Shown: positions 1-12,800, counted from the first letter of the stretch. The stretch: 64,000 bases of DNA from Limnomonas spitsbergensis (GCA_037349105.1 JAYJMM010000036.1:4624001-4688000); one strand, 5' to 3'. Translations and numbers: made by a program. Notes: generated from the sequence alone by a model not told the origin.

Positions 1-16
1 CAAAATCCCGCCACCT

Positions 17-1927
17 TTAAAACGCTGCGCAGTCCTTGGAAAAGCTGGCAGGCCGTCTGAATTGTTCAGCGAAGCCGGGTAAGATGACATGAGCTACGCA
101 GTCAGCACCCCGCACCACGGCCTCTCGCTTGATGGGTCCAGCAAAAAAGTCGCATCGCTGTGGTAATGGATTGTGCATCTCCTCCACGACATCACAGGCA
201 GCAGCAGCCGCAGCACTGACTTGCTCTTCCTTTGCACCTGCCCCGGACCTAGACAGGGTGTCGCAGCGCACCGGCAGATGCTGAGGATGTCCCAGCTCCA
301 CTTCGCTGTCCAGCAGCGCTAACGGGATGAGCTCATTTCCAGTCGGGGACAGAATGTTGAGCCAGAAGCAAACGCTATCGCTGCTCACCTCCTCCGCCTC
401 CCTGCCTGAAGCTACAGCTGCAGCAGCAGTAGCAGTAGCAGCAGCAGTAGCAGTAGCAGCAGCAGCAGCAGCGGCAGCAGCAGTAGTAGCAGTAGCAGTA
501 GCAGTGGCGGCAGGGACCACGGAAGCCTCAACGCTTGTGCCAGGGATGCCTGCGCCGGAGTTGACTGTCATGGGATTCAGCCAGAAGCACACATCAGCCA
601 CGCCCTCTGTGACAGCTGCAGCAATCGTTGCCGCCACCGCAGCCGAGGAGTGCGAGACGTACGGCATCAACCGCATGGGTCGGGCCGCTGCCATCTGCTC
701 TTCATCTGGACGCGCTGAGATGTCAGGAACTGAGCCTGGATCGACAGGCTGGTCGGGCGCAGCCATATCTTTTTCATTGGAGCTCTCTAAGAGGAGAGGT
801 GAAGAAGCGGCCTGCCCCTCCTCCCCCTCATGGTAAGCTGAGCCTTCTGGCCCTACATCTTCATAAGACAAAGGGTTGCTCCAGTAGCACACGTCGGCAA
901 CATCCGCTCTATGCGATGCAGAGGGGACGGCAGGAGCAGGAGCTGCGGCATGCTCCTCCTCCTCCATCTGGTCGCAAGCTGAGCTTTCATCGGACAAAGG
1001 GTTCAGCCAATAGAAGACATCGGCAAGGCCTGCCTCGATAGATGCTGAGGGGGCAGCTGAGCTCGTGGCAGGAGCGGGAGCTGCGGCATGCTCCTCCTCT
1101 TCCATCTGGTCGCAAGCTGAGCACTTATCGGACAAAGGGTTCAGCCAATAGAAGACATCGGCAACGTCTGCCTCAATAGGCGCTGAGGGGGCAGCTGAGC
1201 TCGTCGGGGCAGGCACGGATGCCCAGGGAGATGTCTCTACAGCTGCGAGGGCTCCCAGAGATGCTGTTGCTGCTGCTGTTGCAGTGAGTGACCCCTCTGC
1301 AGGTGACGTCCACACCGCTGATGCACCTCTATGAGGCGTCGTGCTTGCCCTTCTCACAAGCTGACACTCCGCCTCGGGCTGACCCTCGGTCATGACGCCC
1401 TCATGCCCCCTGACATCAATAATGTCCGGCGTGTGGGGAGTCACAGCAAAGGAGGCATCGTGAGTGGGGTGAGATGCAGCCTCCGATGGGTAGTGTGATG
1501 GGGCGGTGGCAGATGGCGGAGTTACGGGATGTTGAGAGGGGGCTGGTGTCGTTTCCTCTGCTCTAGCGGCCTCGCTGCTGGCAGCCTCTGGCCTTGTTTG
1601 GGATGCAGACTGGTGCTTGGAGTTGACGATTGCTGCAGCAGCATCGACGATGACACACTGTCGCTTCTGAGCTGACGTGACTGCCATTGGGAGCTGCCTG
1701 GCAGCAGCTGCCTGCTGCTGGGCGGCTTGCTGCTGCTTCGCGATATTGGCGTTGCCTATAACGATGCGGATAGAGCCGCGGGGACCAGGCGTGCTGAACA
1801 GCATTTGAGTGGGTAAGCCTGTTCGGGATACCTTGGTGCCCGAAGCCGTCACAGGAAGGTTGAGGATGGCAGGGTTGAACAGCTGCCACGCTGCTGGAAA
1901 GGCGCTGGGAGGTCCAGTGGCTGCCAT
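17..1927 (-). CDS. Hypothetical Ala/Ser-rich low-complexity protein with five WLNP motifs
   Basis: A single open frame of 636 codons runs from an ATG at 1927 to a TAA at 17-19. I do not recognise the family. The protein is almost entirely low complexity: Gln/Ala-rich near residues 64-77, Ser/Thr/Pro/Ala-rich linkers, an acidic EEEEH stretch that occurs twice, and a poly-Ala/Thr tract near residues 474-505 coded by CAG/TAG-type repeats at about 415-515. Against this background a short aromatic motif recurs five times, with Trp at about residues 261, 307, 349, 449 and 522 (forms such as DVFYWLNPLS, DVCYWSNPLS, DVCFWLNPMT and VCFWLNILS). No signal peptide, membrane segment or catalytic domain is visible. 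The motif looks like a repeated docking peptide in a disordered scaffold; that is inference. An unrecognised intron cannot be excluded. The persistent open frame and motif conservation argue for a real gene. Confidence 0.6.
   Translation of the reverse strand: MAATGPPSAFPAAWQLFNPAILNLPVTASGTKVSRTGLPTQMLFSTPGPRGSIRIVIGNANIAKQQQAAQQQAAAARQLPMAVTSAQKRQCVIVDAAAAIVNSKHQSASQTRPEAASSEAARAEETTPAPSQHPVTPPSATAPSHYPSEAASHPTHDASFAVTPHTPDIIDVRGHEGVMTEGQPEAECQLVRRASTTPHRGASAVWTSPAEGSLTATAAATASLGALAAVETSPWASVPAPTSSAAPSAPIEADVADVFYWLNPLSDKCSACDQMEEEEHAAAPAPATSSAAPSASIEAGLADVFYWLNPLSDESSACDQMEEEEHAAAPAPAVPSASHRADVADVCYWSNPLSYEDVGPEGSAYHEGEEGQAASSPLLLESSNEKDMAAPDQPVDPGSVPDISARPDEEQMAAARPMRLMPYVSHSSAAVAATIAAAVTEGVADVCFWLNPMTVNSGAGIPGTSVEASVVPAATATATATTAAAAAAAAATATAAATATAAAAVASGREAEEVSSDSVCFWLNILSPTGNELIPLALLDSEVELGHPQHLPVRCDTLSRSGAGAKEEQVSAAAAAACDVVEEMHNPLPQRCDFFAGPIKREAVVRGADCVAHVILPGFAEQFRRPASFSKDCAAF
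415..515. repeat. CAG/TAG-type trinucleotide tract inside the 636-aa gene
   Basis: Runs of gca/gta triplets on the plus strand encode a poly-Ala/Thr segment on the minus strand. Length variation here would change the protein without shifting frame. Confidence 0.8.
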
Positions 1928-3191
1928 GGGGCTAGCTGAGGCAATCGCTGGCTACTGCGGAGGCATTCAGACAGGTTTTGAGGGGGCGGGCTACAGGTAT
2001 GGGCTTGGCATCGACTGAGTGCTAGATGTGGGCTAGATGTCAGTCACTGGTGGCATTGCACAACCCTAAATACTGGCTACTTAAACAAGCTTGTACCCAG
2101 GTTGTACCAGGGGTCTACCCCTGGTTATTCATTCCCTGCTTTAGAAACGAATGTTGTATTTGCCCTTTATATTTTTTAACTGACTAGTCATACAATCAAT
2201 TGGCGCAACTCATCGATTCATCTGCGTGCTGCGCCGAATTTAGGGACTGTACGCAGCGCAGCTTCCCGCGCATGGTTGGTCAAACAGCTGCTACAGCTTC
2301 ATCAAGGCTGTCTGAGGATAGATCCTGGGTGCAAAAGCGGAAATCATTACCTGTGTTGGCCCGCTCTGATGGGATGAGATACGTAGGCAGATACGGCGTG
2401 GCTGTCCCGCAGGTTTGCAAGCTATGGAGGGTAGGTGGTTCACTGGCTTGGTTCGCCTGAGGCGATTTCAGTAGGCGATAACGTGGTGATGAATCTGCGA
2501 CCGATACCTACAACAGCCTGCAATTGTGATAATATTGACCGGGATTTGCATTCAGACTTCTGCTGCATTTTACGCAGATCTCTGATGTGACGAATCTTAA
2601 GTGTGGCGAAAGTGTGACACCCATGATGTCACCATCGACGTACGGCACATAGGCACTGCATTGATTACAACTTTGCTATTTTAAACCAGTGGCGATAGTG
2701 GCAATGTTATCACAGAAGATCATCATCAGGAGCGTCACATACCAGCCTCGAAAAATCCTGGCTGCACATAGCATAAATGGCGTGCGCGTACTCCGTATAG
2801 TCCACTATGCCTCTCCGCCTAAGAAAAGTAGCTGGCGCAGGAACATGTGACGTTCCTGGTGACGACCCGATTATGTTCTGCAACCATCTGTGCATCCCTA
2901 TCCACGACACGCAAGAAGCACCCCTGCGGATTGCTGCACCAAGGGCTGCTGCCGTCATAACCTCAGATAACAACGCTATCCCAACCGTTCACATTGCCCG
3001 AGGTAAGCACATGCCAGCATCCCGCACATGAGCTCTTGACCACCGCTCCAGAACCATCAGACTGGTTTCCCCTGCCGGTACCGATGGGGAAGCGACATGC
3101 GGTACAACGACAGCTTTGTTGTTTAGGCAATTTGAAAGTAGACAGACGTCCTTAAAGTGGGCCCTGGTGCCATGGGCTCACTTGATCCCAT
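1928..3191. other. Intergenic, 5' flank of the 636-aa gene
   Basis: No exon with recognisable homology was found. A small perfect stem (ccaggggt, 2-base loop, acccctgg) lies near 2108-2125. Short ORFs at 2710-2973 (minus) and 2807-3031 (plus) overlap each other and have no visible domain. Confidence 0.5.
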
Positions 3192-4349
3192 GTGCATGGC
3201 AACTGCCTAACCCAAAATCCCAAATCAAGTACCGACGCCTCCCACACAGCCTATGAAGACAACCACAGGCCAGTCTCCTCGCCACCCACCGGCCTCAAAG
3301 GAGCGCCGAGAAAAAAACACCTGGTGGGCACCTTCCATGGATCCGGAGCCCGGGAGCAGTCGGCCCTCGGGGCGGCCATGCCAGCCATCCGCGCCGCCAG
3401 CATCGGAAAAGGCCCAGTGCATCAGCGTGCAGAAGCTCCCGGGCAGGCCTGGCGCGTTGAAGATCGTCATGATGAGGGGCGCCGGGGAGCCAGCGTTTTT
3501 TCTGCCGATGCACGCACCGGCAGCAGCACCACCGACCATCGAGACCTCTATGGCACCTGTTGTCCCTGGGGCATCACCTGATGTCCCTCTAGCAGCACGT
3601 CTAGCCCCGCTAGCAACACTCCCTGTACTGCTGGCAACACCCGCTGTCCCGCTAGCAACACCTGCTGTCCCGCTAGCAAAACCTGTTGTCCAACGAGCAG
3701 CACCCAAGGAGCTGCGAGAGGTAATCTCTGGGCATGACGTCACCCCTGCTGCTCTCGAGGCGATACTAGATGTCACCCTTGAGCCAGCTCTGTCTGACGC
3801 TCGTCTTCCTCGCACCCCTAAGGCTCATCAGGCAGTCCTAATAACGCCCGCTGTCCCGCTAGCAGCACCCGAAGTGCTGCAAGAGCTTATCATACATCAG
3901 GACAACAACATCACGGCTGCTGTGAAAGAGACACGGGATGGGAGGTCGCTACACGAGAGCTTGTGTTTGGGCGAGAAAGGGCTCAGCAGGCGCTAGCTGG
4001 GGAGGAGGCGCCAGCCCCACCCTCATTGCCGGCGCAGGCATCAGAGGTTATGCCGCATGGAGGGAGGGCAGGGAGGGCGACAGATGTGGCTGCACCAGCA
4101 CCGTCATCCGCTTCAGCACAGGGTGTCATGTCCCGAGCAAGCTCAGCCGGTACGGGCAGTGTAGCCGCTCAAGCCGCGTCCTTAGACCGGGGCGGCAGCA
4201 CGGCTAGCACGCCTCATGTGCACAGCAAGGGAAGGGGCGTGCGGATCGAAGGTGTGGTCATGAGTGGGACGCATGGCGTATGGAGACGTGGCAGCGGCAC
4301 ATGGACTGAAGAGGGACCTGCTGAGGTCGACCATGACCAGTTGATCTAA
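3192..4349 (+). CDS. Possible low-complexity coding region, unassigned
   Basis: Overlapping plus-strand frames are open here, the longest from an ATG at 3253 to 3996 (247 codons), followed by another open frame from about 3963 to 4349. The first contains a Pro/Ala/Leu/Val repeat (units like TPAVPLA) between about residues 120 and 150, coded by a DNA repeat with ctgtcccgctagc. The minus strand is also open over 3225-3815, so openness alone is weak evidence. No domain, signal or homology is visible. It could be two exons of a disordered protein, or chance openness in GC-rich repetitive DNA. Confidence 0.2.
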
Positions 4350-6456
4350 CCCCAGAGGTGCTTGGCGGAGGCAGGGAATGTCCTGCTGGTGTCAGAGGAA
4401 GGTGCTGTGGGTCGTGCTGCTATGCTCAGGAGTGTGCTACCATGCCTGTTGGGGTCTTTTGCGGGTTAAACTAGGTGTTGATACCATGTGCCCATGATTG
4501 AACGGCAGGAACTCTGTGGGTTAAAGAAACAGTGATGCATGGGCTGAGGAATGGCAGGCAGGGGAGGGGGCTGGATCTAAATCTAAATCTAACCCTGGCT
4601 TAACCCCACTAGGTGATGGTTGGGACCCCCTATTTGAAAGTCTGGACCCTACTATTGATTAGTTGGACCTCCTTATTAAATAGGCCGGGCCCCCCTTGTC
4701 TGACTGGACTATCAGGGCCTTGGGAGGCTCGCATCAATACTGCGCTGCATCAAGCGCGTGGACCAGCAGGGCTGGACTGTCAATGCTTGTGACATTGATT
4801 TATTACCTGACGTCGTTTTGGGGTATGGGCCCCTTCGGCCCTCTTTGCGCCCATTGGACTGTATGTATGAAATCTGAGGCATTCGATATGAACGATGCAT
4901 CTCTAATCCCTGCTGTATGTGTGCCAATTCCACATTATTTAAACGTTTTGGGCATGGGATTTTATAGCTGTGGGGCAGTTCGTTTCCTCCTTGTGTGCAC
5001 ACAGTCTTAGCTGCAAGCAGTTTTGTGTTGGTTCTTGTTCTGATGTCTGCGTGGGGCTGGGTACTCAAAACCCGAGAACGGAGAGCTCATGCCTTTTGAG
5101 CCTCAAACATGGTAGAACTTGAGGATCGGGACCGATGGCGGCTTTTTCTGTCCTTTTCCTGGTATCGGCCTTTGCGGCGATGTCTCACAGGCATCATCGT
5201 GATGCTCAATTCGACTGTAAAAGCTCAGTGGGATATCTTCATTGATTGATTACTGCTGCTGCGAAACCAGCGTTATTTCGATCACATGCACCTACTTTAT
5301 TTCTTGCCGAAGTGAGCGAATGGGCATACAATAAACATTCTCATCATATGATTATATGTACGTATGTAACAGTATGTTGTGCGATATATCTGATTAGCTC
5401 TTTCAAGGTCATATTGGACTTATTTATTTCGCTCTCCATCTGACAGGATGATTCACATGGGCCCGCCACGATGATGGGCCCGCCATGATGGGCCCGCCAT
5501 GATTCACATGGGCCCGCCCTGTGCATGTCATCAACAACAAACTATAATCACGACACAACAACCAGATTTATGAACACAAGAAGGGCGTCCCTAGTCCATA
5601 CGACTTCATGGGAATCTTGAAATTACCGACGTGGTTGAGACCGAGGCTCTGACTGCTGAGGACGACGGTGTCCCCGACCGGAAAATTAATGGCTCCAAAT
5701 TGTGTCCCAGAAAAATACAGTGCTGGCCCTAGCAGCCTCTGCTGTGCATTTCCCAATGATGGCCTAAATCCCAGCACGCGCACCTCATGCATTTCCGGTG
5801 TTGCGAGGTGAACATCTGCCACTTCAGGTGGTAGCAGCCCATGACACCGGAGGTTAAATTTCCTGCCGGTCTGCCGCCATTTAGAAGGGGCCCTGTTGCT
5901 CTCTTGAGTGGATCATGGCTGTGCTACATGTAGAGAAGGGGCATATATGGGTTCAGCTTGAGCTGGTGTCATCTTCAGCCTCCAGCGAGGGCTCTGCATG
6001 GACATCCTAGAGCCATGCATGCATGCGATTACAAGTAAGACATGCGCCATGTTGACTGCTGGCCCCCGCAGCCACTGCTGCACAGTCCCCAATGTTGGTT
6101 CCATGTGTCCTTAGTGCATGGCTTACCGTGCTCCCCTCCCCACCGCCTGTTGCACTATGCTTATGAAAATTTCCAGCGGCAAGGAGCAGCGCCAGCAAGC
6201 AGCCTGGAGCCCTGTGATCCCTGGTCGAATCATTGATGGCCTAAATTGCTTGAATACAACTGTTCTACCTGTAATAGAAACGGAAGCTCGCGGTGCAGAT
6301 CGGCCGCTGTGGTCGGGGTATGAACTGCGTTGCCACACTTGCTTGGCCTCCGTGGGCGCCCAGGCGTTTTCTTTCTGTTATGCGTCCACCGCATGGAGCA
6401 TACACAAAAGCATCCACGAGCTGTAGACCTGCGGTACTTAGCCCCCCACGCGGGGC
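4350..6456. other. Intergenic, with a diverged duplicated segment
   Basis: No gene recognised. Minus-strand frames at 5568-5822 and 5913-6104 share a diverged segment: SLGNAQQRLLGPA near 5710-5765 and TLGTVQQWLRGPA near 6045-6095, about 335 bp apart. This may be an echo pair from an exon I cannot identify, or a repeat. A short tandem repeat of gggcccgcca lies at 5455-5520. Confidence 0.35.
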
Positions 6457-6541
6457 TACGGAGAAATGACAGCCCAAACTCTGTCACGGCTCGGGTGCCC
6501 CCGCGAGCCGTGACAGATTTTGGGCCTGTCATTTCTCCGTA
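6457..6541. mobile_element. 85-bp near-perfect foldback element (MITE-like)
   Basis: The left arm at 6457-6493 (starting tacggagaaatgacag) and the right arm at 6504-6541 (ending ctgtcatttctccgta) are inverted copies differing by one indel and one substitution, around a 10-base spacer ggtgcccccg. Such a long hairpin 336 bp upstream of the kinase start codon is most simply a miniature foldback transposon. I see no clear target-site duplication. A structured regulatory RNA or a cruciform are alternatives. Confidence 0.7.
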
Positions 6542-6876
6542 CACTCGACACCAGGCCACGGCTGGAATACTAACTCCTAGGCTTCGACGTCGATCGTATT
6601 TATTAATAAAAAATAAGCTACTTATTTCGAAAAATCTGAGGTCTGACTTCACTCCTTCGAGGATGCGCCCACAGGCCGATAGCGATGCTTTCCTGGACGC
6701 CCAACTCGAGCTAAGGTCTTTAATACAGCTGCGCACGCTTTTTCTATAGCTAGACTAAATCTTTCCACACCAGACCCGTGCGCACCCACAAATCAGTACT
6801 AGCAAGCATCAATCACAACTTATAGACACGGGGAGATTGATTGGGACACGGCAGAAAGCTTACCTACAACCCGGCA

Positions 6877-9800
6877 ATGAATAGGTACAGCTTCCGTCAG
6901 CATTCGTAAACAAACCAACTGGTATGGTCGATGACCCACGACCCTTTTCCTCTTCAGGTACAAGGTGGTCAAACAGCTGGGCGATGGAACGTACGGAACC
7001 GTCTGGAAGGCCATTAACCGGCAGAACAACGAAGTGGTGAGTTGACACCCCCTAGCATGCATGCACCCAAACCCGAGTTCTCACCCCCTCTGCATGCACC
7101 TGTGTTGCAGTTCACACCCCTCGCCATGCACACACAAAGCCATGTTTTTGAATGTGCACTTGAACCTTTGGGTCGCTGTACCCCTTCTCGCTCCCTATGT
7201 GACTTAGTCCTAAGTTCCGGTTGTGCTTGTCCTGTTTTTGCGGTTTTTGCTTCGTGTTGTGCGGGCCTCGGGGTAGTTTGGGCCTTTTGGCTGGCTGCTA
7301 GTTTGTGAGTTGTGTCTTTGTGGGTGGGGGGCCATGCCTTCAGGGATTATTTCGCCCTTTGCCCTCTTAGTGTCCAGGCAACTCCTTTTCTTGCCTCCTG
7401 TCGGCTCTTGTCTCCTTTTGTAGGTTGGGTACCGTTTTCTCGGTTTTGGTGGAGACGTGCAGCCGCTTTCGGTGGGGATTCTGGTGGTAGTGTGCTTCAG
7501 CTAGAAGGGGTGTTGAGGTGGGTAACAGTTTTTAGACCTTAATCGAAATTTGTGCGCATGAGTTATTTCGGCCGTGTGAGTGCTTGTTCGCCGTGTGCCT
7601 TTCCTGTTCCTGCTCGCTTTTTTTCAGCTGCCGACGAGGGCCCCCACGGGGCTGTTTTTGTGTGTCAGCGTCTCAGGTTTCAAGGGTTGGGCGGCCGGCC
7701 TCACACCTTGTTAATTCTAATTCTAAAGAAAAGATGCATCACAGTCATCAGCATTGGCCCACGATACCCGCGACAGTCTTCAACGGCTGCAAAATCAAAG
7801 CAAATGGCTGCCTGGCTACTATCAAACTGCAACCGTACCCGCTCCACCCCGCCAAGCAGGTTTACCACACCGTCATCACTCCTATGTGTACCGTACTGTC
7901 TGACCGTACTGTTATTCCATACCTGGTAACCCTGTCGCCAACCCCTCTCCTGCTCCGTCATCAGCGCACCTGCGCCTGAATAGCTTTTAACGCATAGGCC
8001 AAAGCAGAAGTCTCCCCCTCAGTCTTTAAGCATGTGCCCATGAAGCCTAGAATGGCAGGCCCCAATGGCTCTCATAAAACCTCTATAGACGTGGCATTGG
8101 GGGTGGCAGTGGCACCTGCACTGAGGGCGCCGCAGCCCCCTATGTATTTTTTGTCTTACCTTCTCTGGGGGGGCGATGCAAGATCAGCTCAAGGCTGATT
8201 GCTTTGACAGTGCAGCTCCTCTGTTCCACACTTCCAGTATTCCATACTTTAATGCGGAAGGATAGGTGTCCTTCTAAGGTTGTACCTAGAACACACTTAT
8301 ATAACTCAGGGGTTGCTCCTATTACCCTACCTTCTCTCAGTGGTTGGGTGTCATGCAGCTGGCCAGGAGATGCTGCTGTTGTACCCACCGGCGAGCATGG
8401 TAGCGTACTCATGATTGATTTACTTATAGCATGTTAGCGTGCCCGTTATTTATCTGATTATTTTCAGCGTGGTAGCCTACTGTAGCCATTATCTACTTAA
8501 TTCTAGCATGTAAGCCTGCCCATTTTTATTTGGAGCATGTTAGCCTGCCCATTATGTGAAAAATTATTTATTGCATGTTAGCCTGCCCATTTTCATTTGT
8601 AGCATGTTAGCCTGCCCATTATTTATTTAATTAAAACGTCAGCAATGGGGCACAAGGCTGGTTGTTGTGCTGAGGGTTGTTCGTAGGGTTGATGTCTGTC
8701 CCAGGTATGAACAGTGTAAACAGGTTTGAATGATGGATTGATGGTACCCCCCAGGGTTGTCCCCCGTGAACCCTTCACCATTACTCCTGAACCCTAAGCC
8801 CTAACCCCAAAATAGACGAGTAGATATTTGTCAGGGGTGTGTCCTTTATGGCAAAATATCTAAAAAATCCTGCACATACCGGTATATCCCAAAACTATTT
8901 CCGTCGCCAGATGGCTATCATAAAGAAAGCAGATGGTGAATATGGTATTCTAATAAAGTGTGGATCGCAGTGAATTTTTTCGGAATGCCTTGTTTCTGAA
9001 TGTCCTCCCAGGTTGCCATAAAGAAGATGAAGCGCAAGTTCTACTCGTGGGAGGAATGCATGAGCTTGCGAGAAGTCAAGTCCCTGCGGAAGCTCAACCA
9101 CCCGTGCATCGTGAAGCTGAAGGAAGTCATCCGGGAGAACGATGAGCTCTTCTTCGTCTTTGAATTCTTGGTGAGGCCTGTTTTTTTTCCGAAAGCGACG
9201 CGCCGTCGTGCGCCGAGCTGTGCACCTAAGCAAGCAAGGGGCCTCTGGCAACAGGCCAGGATGTAGCTGACATGTAGCTGACATGTAGCCAAGCCAGGAA
9301 ATGAGCATCGCTGGGTAAGGGAGAACGAAAGTGCTTTGTTTGAATTCGTGGTGAGGCTTCCAACCCCCCCCTCCGCTATGGGTCCTCACCTTGAATGGTC
9401 CGTAGCCGCCATAGCCCTAAACCTAAGCCTAGTCCTAACCTGACCAACAGCTTTGGTCCAGTCCTTGCCTAGCCAAAGGCTTGAAGCCAGTCCTAGCCTA
9501 GCCGATGGCTTTTGGATAGATTGGTTTGGCATGCGGCCTGGTGTTGGTCGCCAGGCTGAGTCGGACTTGTACCTGAATAGGATTGGAAGCTGAATGGTAG
9601 CTGACTTGTACTTGTACTGGATTGGACGCTGAATCGTACATGAACAGGATTAGAAGCTGCCCTTAGGCTGCTTCAGAAGCTCTCTGGAAGCTGTTCTGAA
9701 TTCGCCTAGGGGCTATATCTTTGAAGCTGTTAAAAAAAAGCAGCCTTGGAAGCTGACCGAAGGCTGTCCCGGAACTGTCCTGGACTTTGCCTTGAAGCTG

Positions 9801-12800
9801 TCACCAAAGATGTCTTGGAAGCTGCCTTGAATCTACCTTGAAGCTGCCTTGCAGCTAGCTTGGGTACTGTCTTGAAGTGCCTTGGGAACTGCATTGGAAG
9901 CTGCCTCGAATCTGCTTTTGAAGTTGTCTTCAAACCTCCTTTTGGAAACTGCCTATAAGTTGTTTTGGAAGTTGCCTTGTAGCTGCCTCGTGACGCTGCG
10001 GCCTGCGCTACTGCCTTGTGCAAATTTTGGAAATCTCCGGCGAGAAGCCCCGGAGCGTGATTAATTCTTCGAGATGGGCGCCCCTTGAAGCTACCTTGAA
10101 GCTGCCGTCTGGGTCTGAAACTGAGAGCCTGGACTCTGTAATCTGTGGCGCCCGGCTGTGGCCCTTGTAAGAATTACACAACAAGTGCAGTGTTGTGCAA
10201 AGATCTGGCACGGAGGAAACCAGCCAGATGCGACGCAGAACCTGAGGCAGTACAGTGGTACTAAATCTAGTATTGCTGTACTGGATCTAGTAAATACGAT
10301 AGTACTAGATCCAGTACGGTGGTACCAGATCTAACACGGTCAAAAGACCTCGCCAAAGCCGGAACTTGATGTGGTAAAGATCTCGTAAATCCCAGAGATC
10401 TCTCGAGCCCATATTCGATCATACCCACACACGTGCTTGAGCAAGCCATCATCCACTGACGTGCCTGATCCAGTGGGCTCTCCCTTCTCCACCCTCCAAA
10501 AAACGGAAACTGTACCCGTGCACAGTGGACCTTAACCTTAACCATACCCAATACCCTCATCCTACACCTGACCTACCCCACCTTGTCAGGAGTTAAAACT
10601 GTACCACAGCTCATAACATACACCCTAAACCCTGATGACTGAACCCTGAACCCTGATGACTGATCCCTCAACCCTAAACTCTGATGACTGATCCCTCAAC
10701 CCTGAACCCTGAACCTCTTGCCAGGAGTGCAATTTGTACCAGCTCACCAAGGACCGCGACAAGTATTTCCCAGAGTCACGCGTGCGGAACTGGTGCTACC
10801 AGATTCTCCAGGGACTTGCCTACACCCACAAGCAGGGATACTTCCATCGGGACATGAAACCAGGTGTGTGGTCGGGAGGGGCAGGTGTGTGGCCAGGGGG
10901 GCAGGGCTACTTCCACCGCGACATCAAACCATGTGCATGGCGGGGGGTGGGGGGGGGGGGATGCTTAGTGTCGTGTTGTTCAAGTACGGCCTACCTCATT
11001 CCCCCTCCTCCCTGCCCATGTCTACAACTCATCCCAGCAGCCCCTTTCTGGCCTCTCAGAGAACCTGTCAACCTGCTTGCGCATGAAAACACAGTCAAAG
11101 AGGCCGCATCAGCATCGAGAATCCTCCCTCCTGTAACTCCCCCGTTTTATAACCCTCCCATCCTTAACCAACGTCTCCCCCTCCCTGCTCCCCCTGGCCC
11201 GTTTGCCCATCAGCCCCCCCCCCTCGCCCCCACTCACTCCTTATCTCACCTTGAGCGAACCTGCTTGCTAATAAAGACACGGTCATGTTAGCCGACCACG
11301 ATCGAACCCATTCCCCCTTCTCCCTGCCACTATCTAATACTCTTCCTCGCACCCCTTCGTTGCCCCCTCAGAGAACCTGCTTGCAAGTAAAGACACGGTC
11401 AGGTGTAGACTTCGGCCCACCTCATTCCTCCTCCTCCCAGCCACTTCATAATCCTCCCCCCCACGACCTTTAATTACCCCTCAGAGAACCTGCTTGCAAA
11501 TAAAGACAGTCAAAGTGGCTGACGACGGCCCACCTCATTCCCCCTCCTCCTCCCAGCCACTGAACAATCCTCCTCCCCGTGACCCTTAATTGCCTTTTCA
11601 GAGAACCTGCTTGCTAGTAGAGACACGGCCAAATTAACGGACTACAGCCCACCTCATTCACCCTCCTCCCAGCCGCTTAATGATCCTCGTCCCCGTGCCC
11701 CTGAATTGCCCCCTCAGAGAACCTGCTTGCAAATAAAGACACCGTCAAAGTGGCCGACTACGGGCTGGCCCGCGAGATCCGTTCGCGGCCGCCATACACC
11801 GACTACGTGTCGACACGCTGGTATCGCGCCCCCGAGGTGCTGCTTCGCTCGCCTTATTACAGCGCACCGATTGACATCTTCGCCATGGGGGCCATCATGT
11901 CCGAGCTCTACACCCTGAGGCCGCTGTTCCCCGGCTCATCAGAGGTGAGGGGGGCAGCCCTTCAAACCCTGACCTGAACCCCTCATGAAAGCCCTACAAC
12001 AGGTATTGCCAGGGTCTTTCAGGGTTTTATCGAGCGAGAGAATGTGGGCAGAGGTGATCAGGTGAGGGGGGTGGGGGCGCAGCCCTTCAGACCCTGATTA
12101 AACCCCCATCCTTAGAACTCCTAAATCGTGAACCCCTATACCCTAGGCCCTGTCTAACCCTGTTCCCCACTGTGGGTCAGCTTGTGAATGTTGCCTTTGC
12201 GGTGAATGGCATTGCGCTGTATTGGCGATTATTTCTCAGTCTCCGGCAATCTTTTCTTTTCCCCCTTTGTTTGCCCTCCAGATTTGTCCTCCTTAATTAT
12301 CAAAATAGACCATTCGCTTCTTGAAATAACGGCAATTAATCAAATTCCGACTGATACTGCGGTACATCAGCGTGAAGTAGGGGTGGCAAATCTGTGGTGG
12401 GGATCGCCCGATCGCTCCCTGGCAGGATCTGGTTCAACACCGCTAGGCAGGCTTTTATGTGGCCGAAGGCATGAATTTGTGGGGCAGGGGGGGAACTCCA
12501 CAAAGTCTCGCCTTCGGCTCCATAAAAACCCCCAACCCCTTCGGAACAAGGAAGCAGGAAATTGAATGGTCTGACGCCATTTTCTATTTCTAACTCAGGC
12601 CGGGACTTTCTGCGGGTACCATTAATCACTTCCTATTAAACACTGCCCACCAAGCTGCCCACCAAGCTGCCCACAACCATAATCAATTCAATCTTTTGAA
12701 TGTCCTACAAAAATTGGCGAGGCGATGTTCAGCGACAGACAGTATTCTTCAGTGCATCCCTCACCTTCCAACGTAAATTTGATGGGAATGCAAAGCAAAG

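Noticed and set aside
9470..9720. tRNA or CRISPR-like spaced repeats
   Set aside because: Repeat units are short, degenerate and irregularly spaced in a eukaryotic intron.
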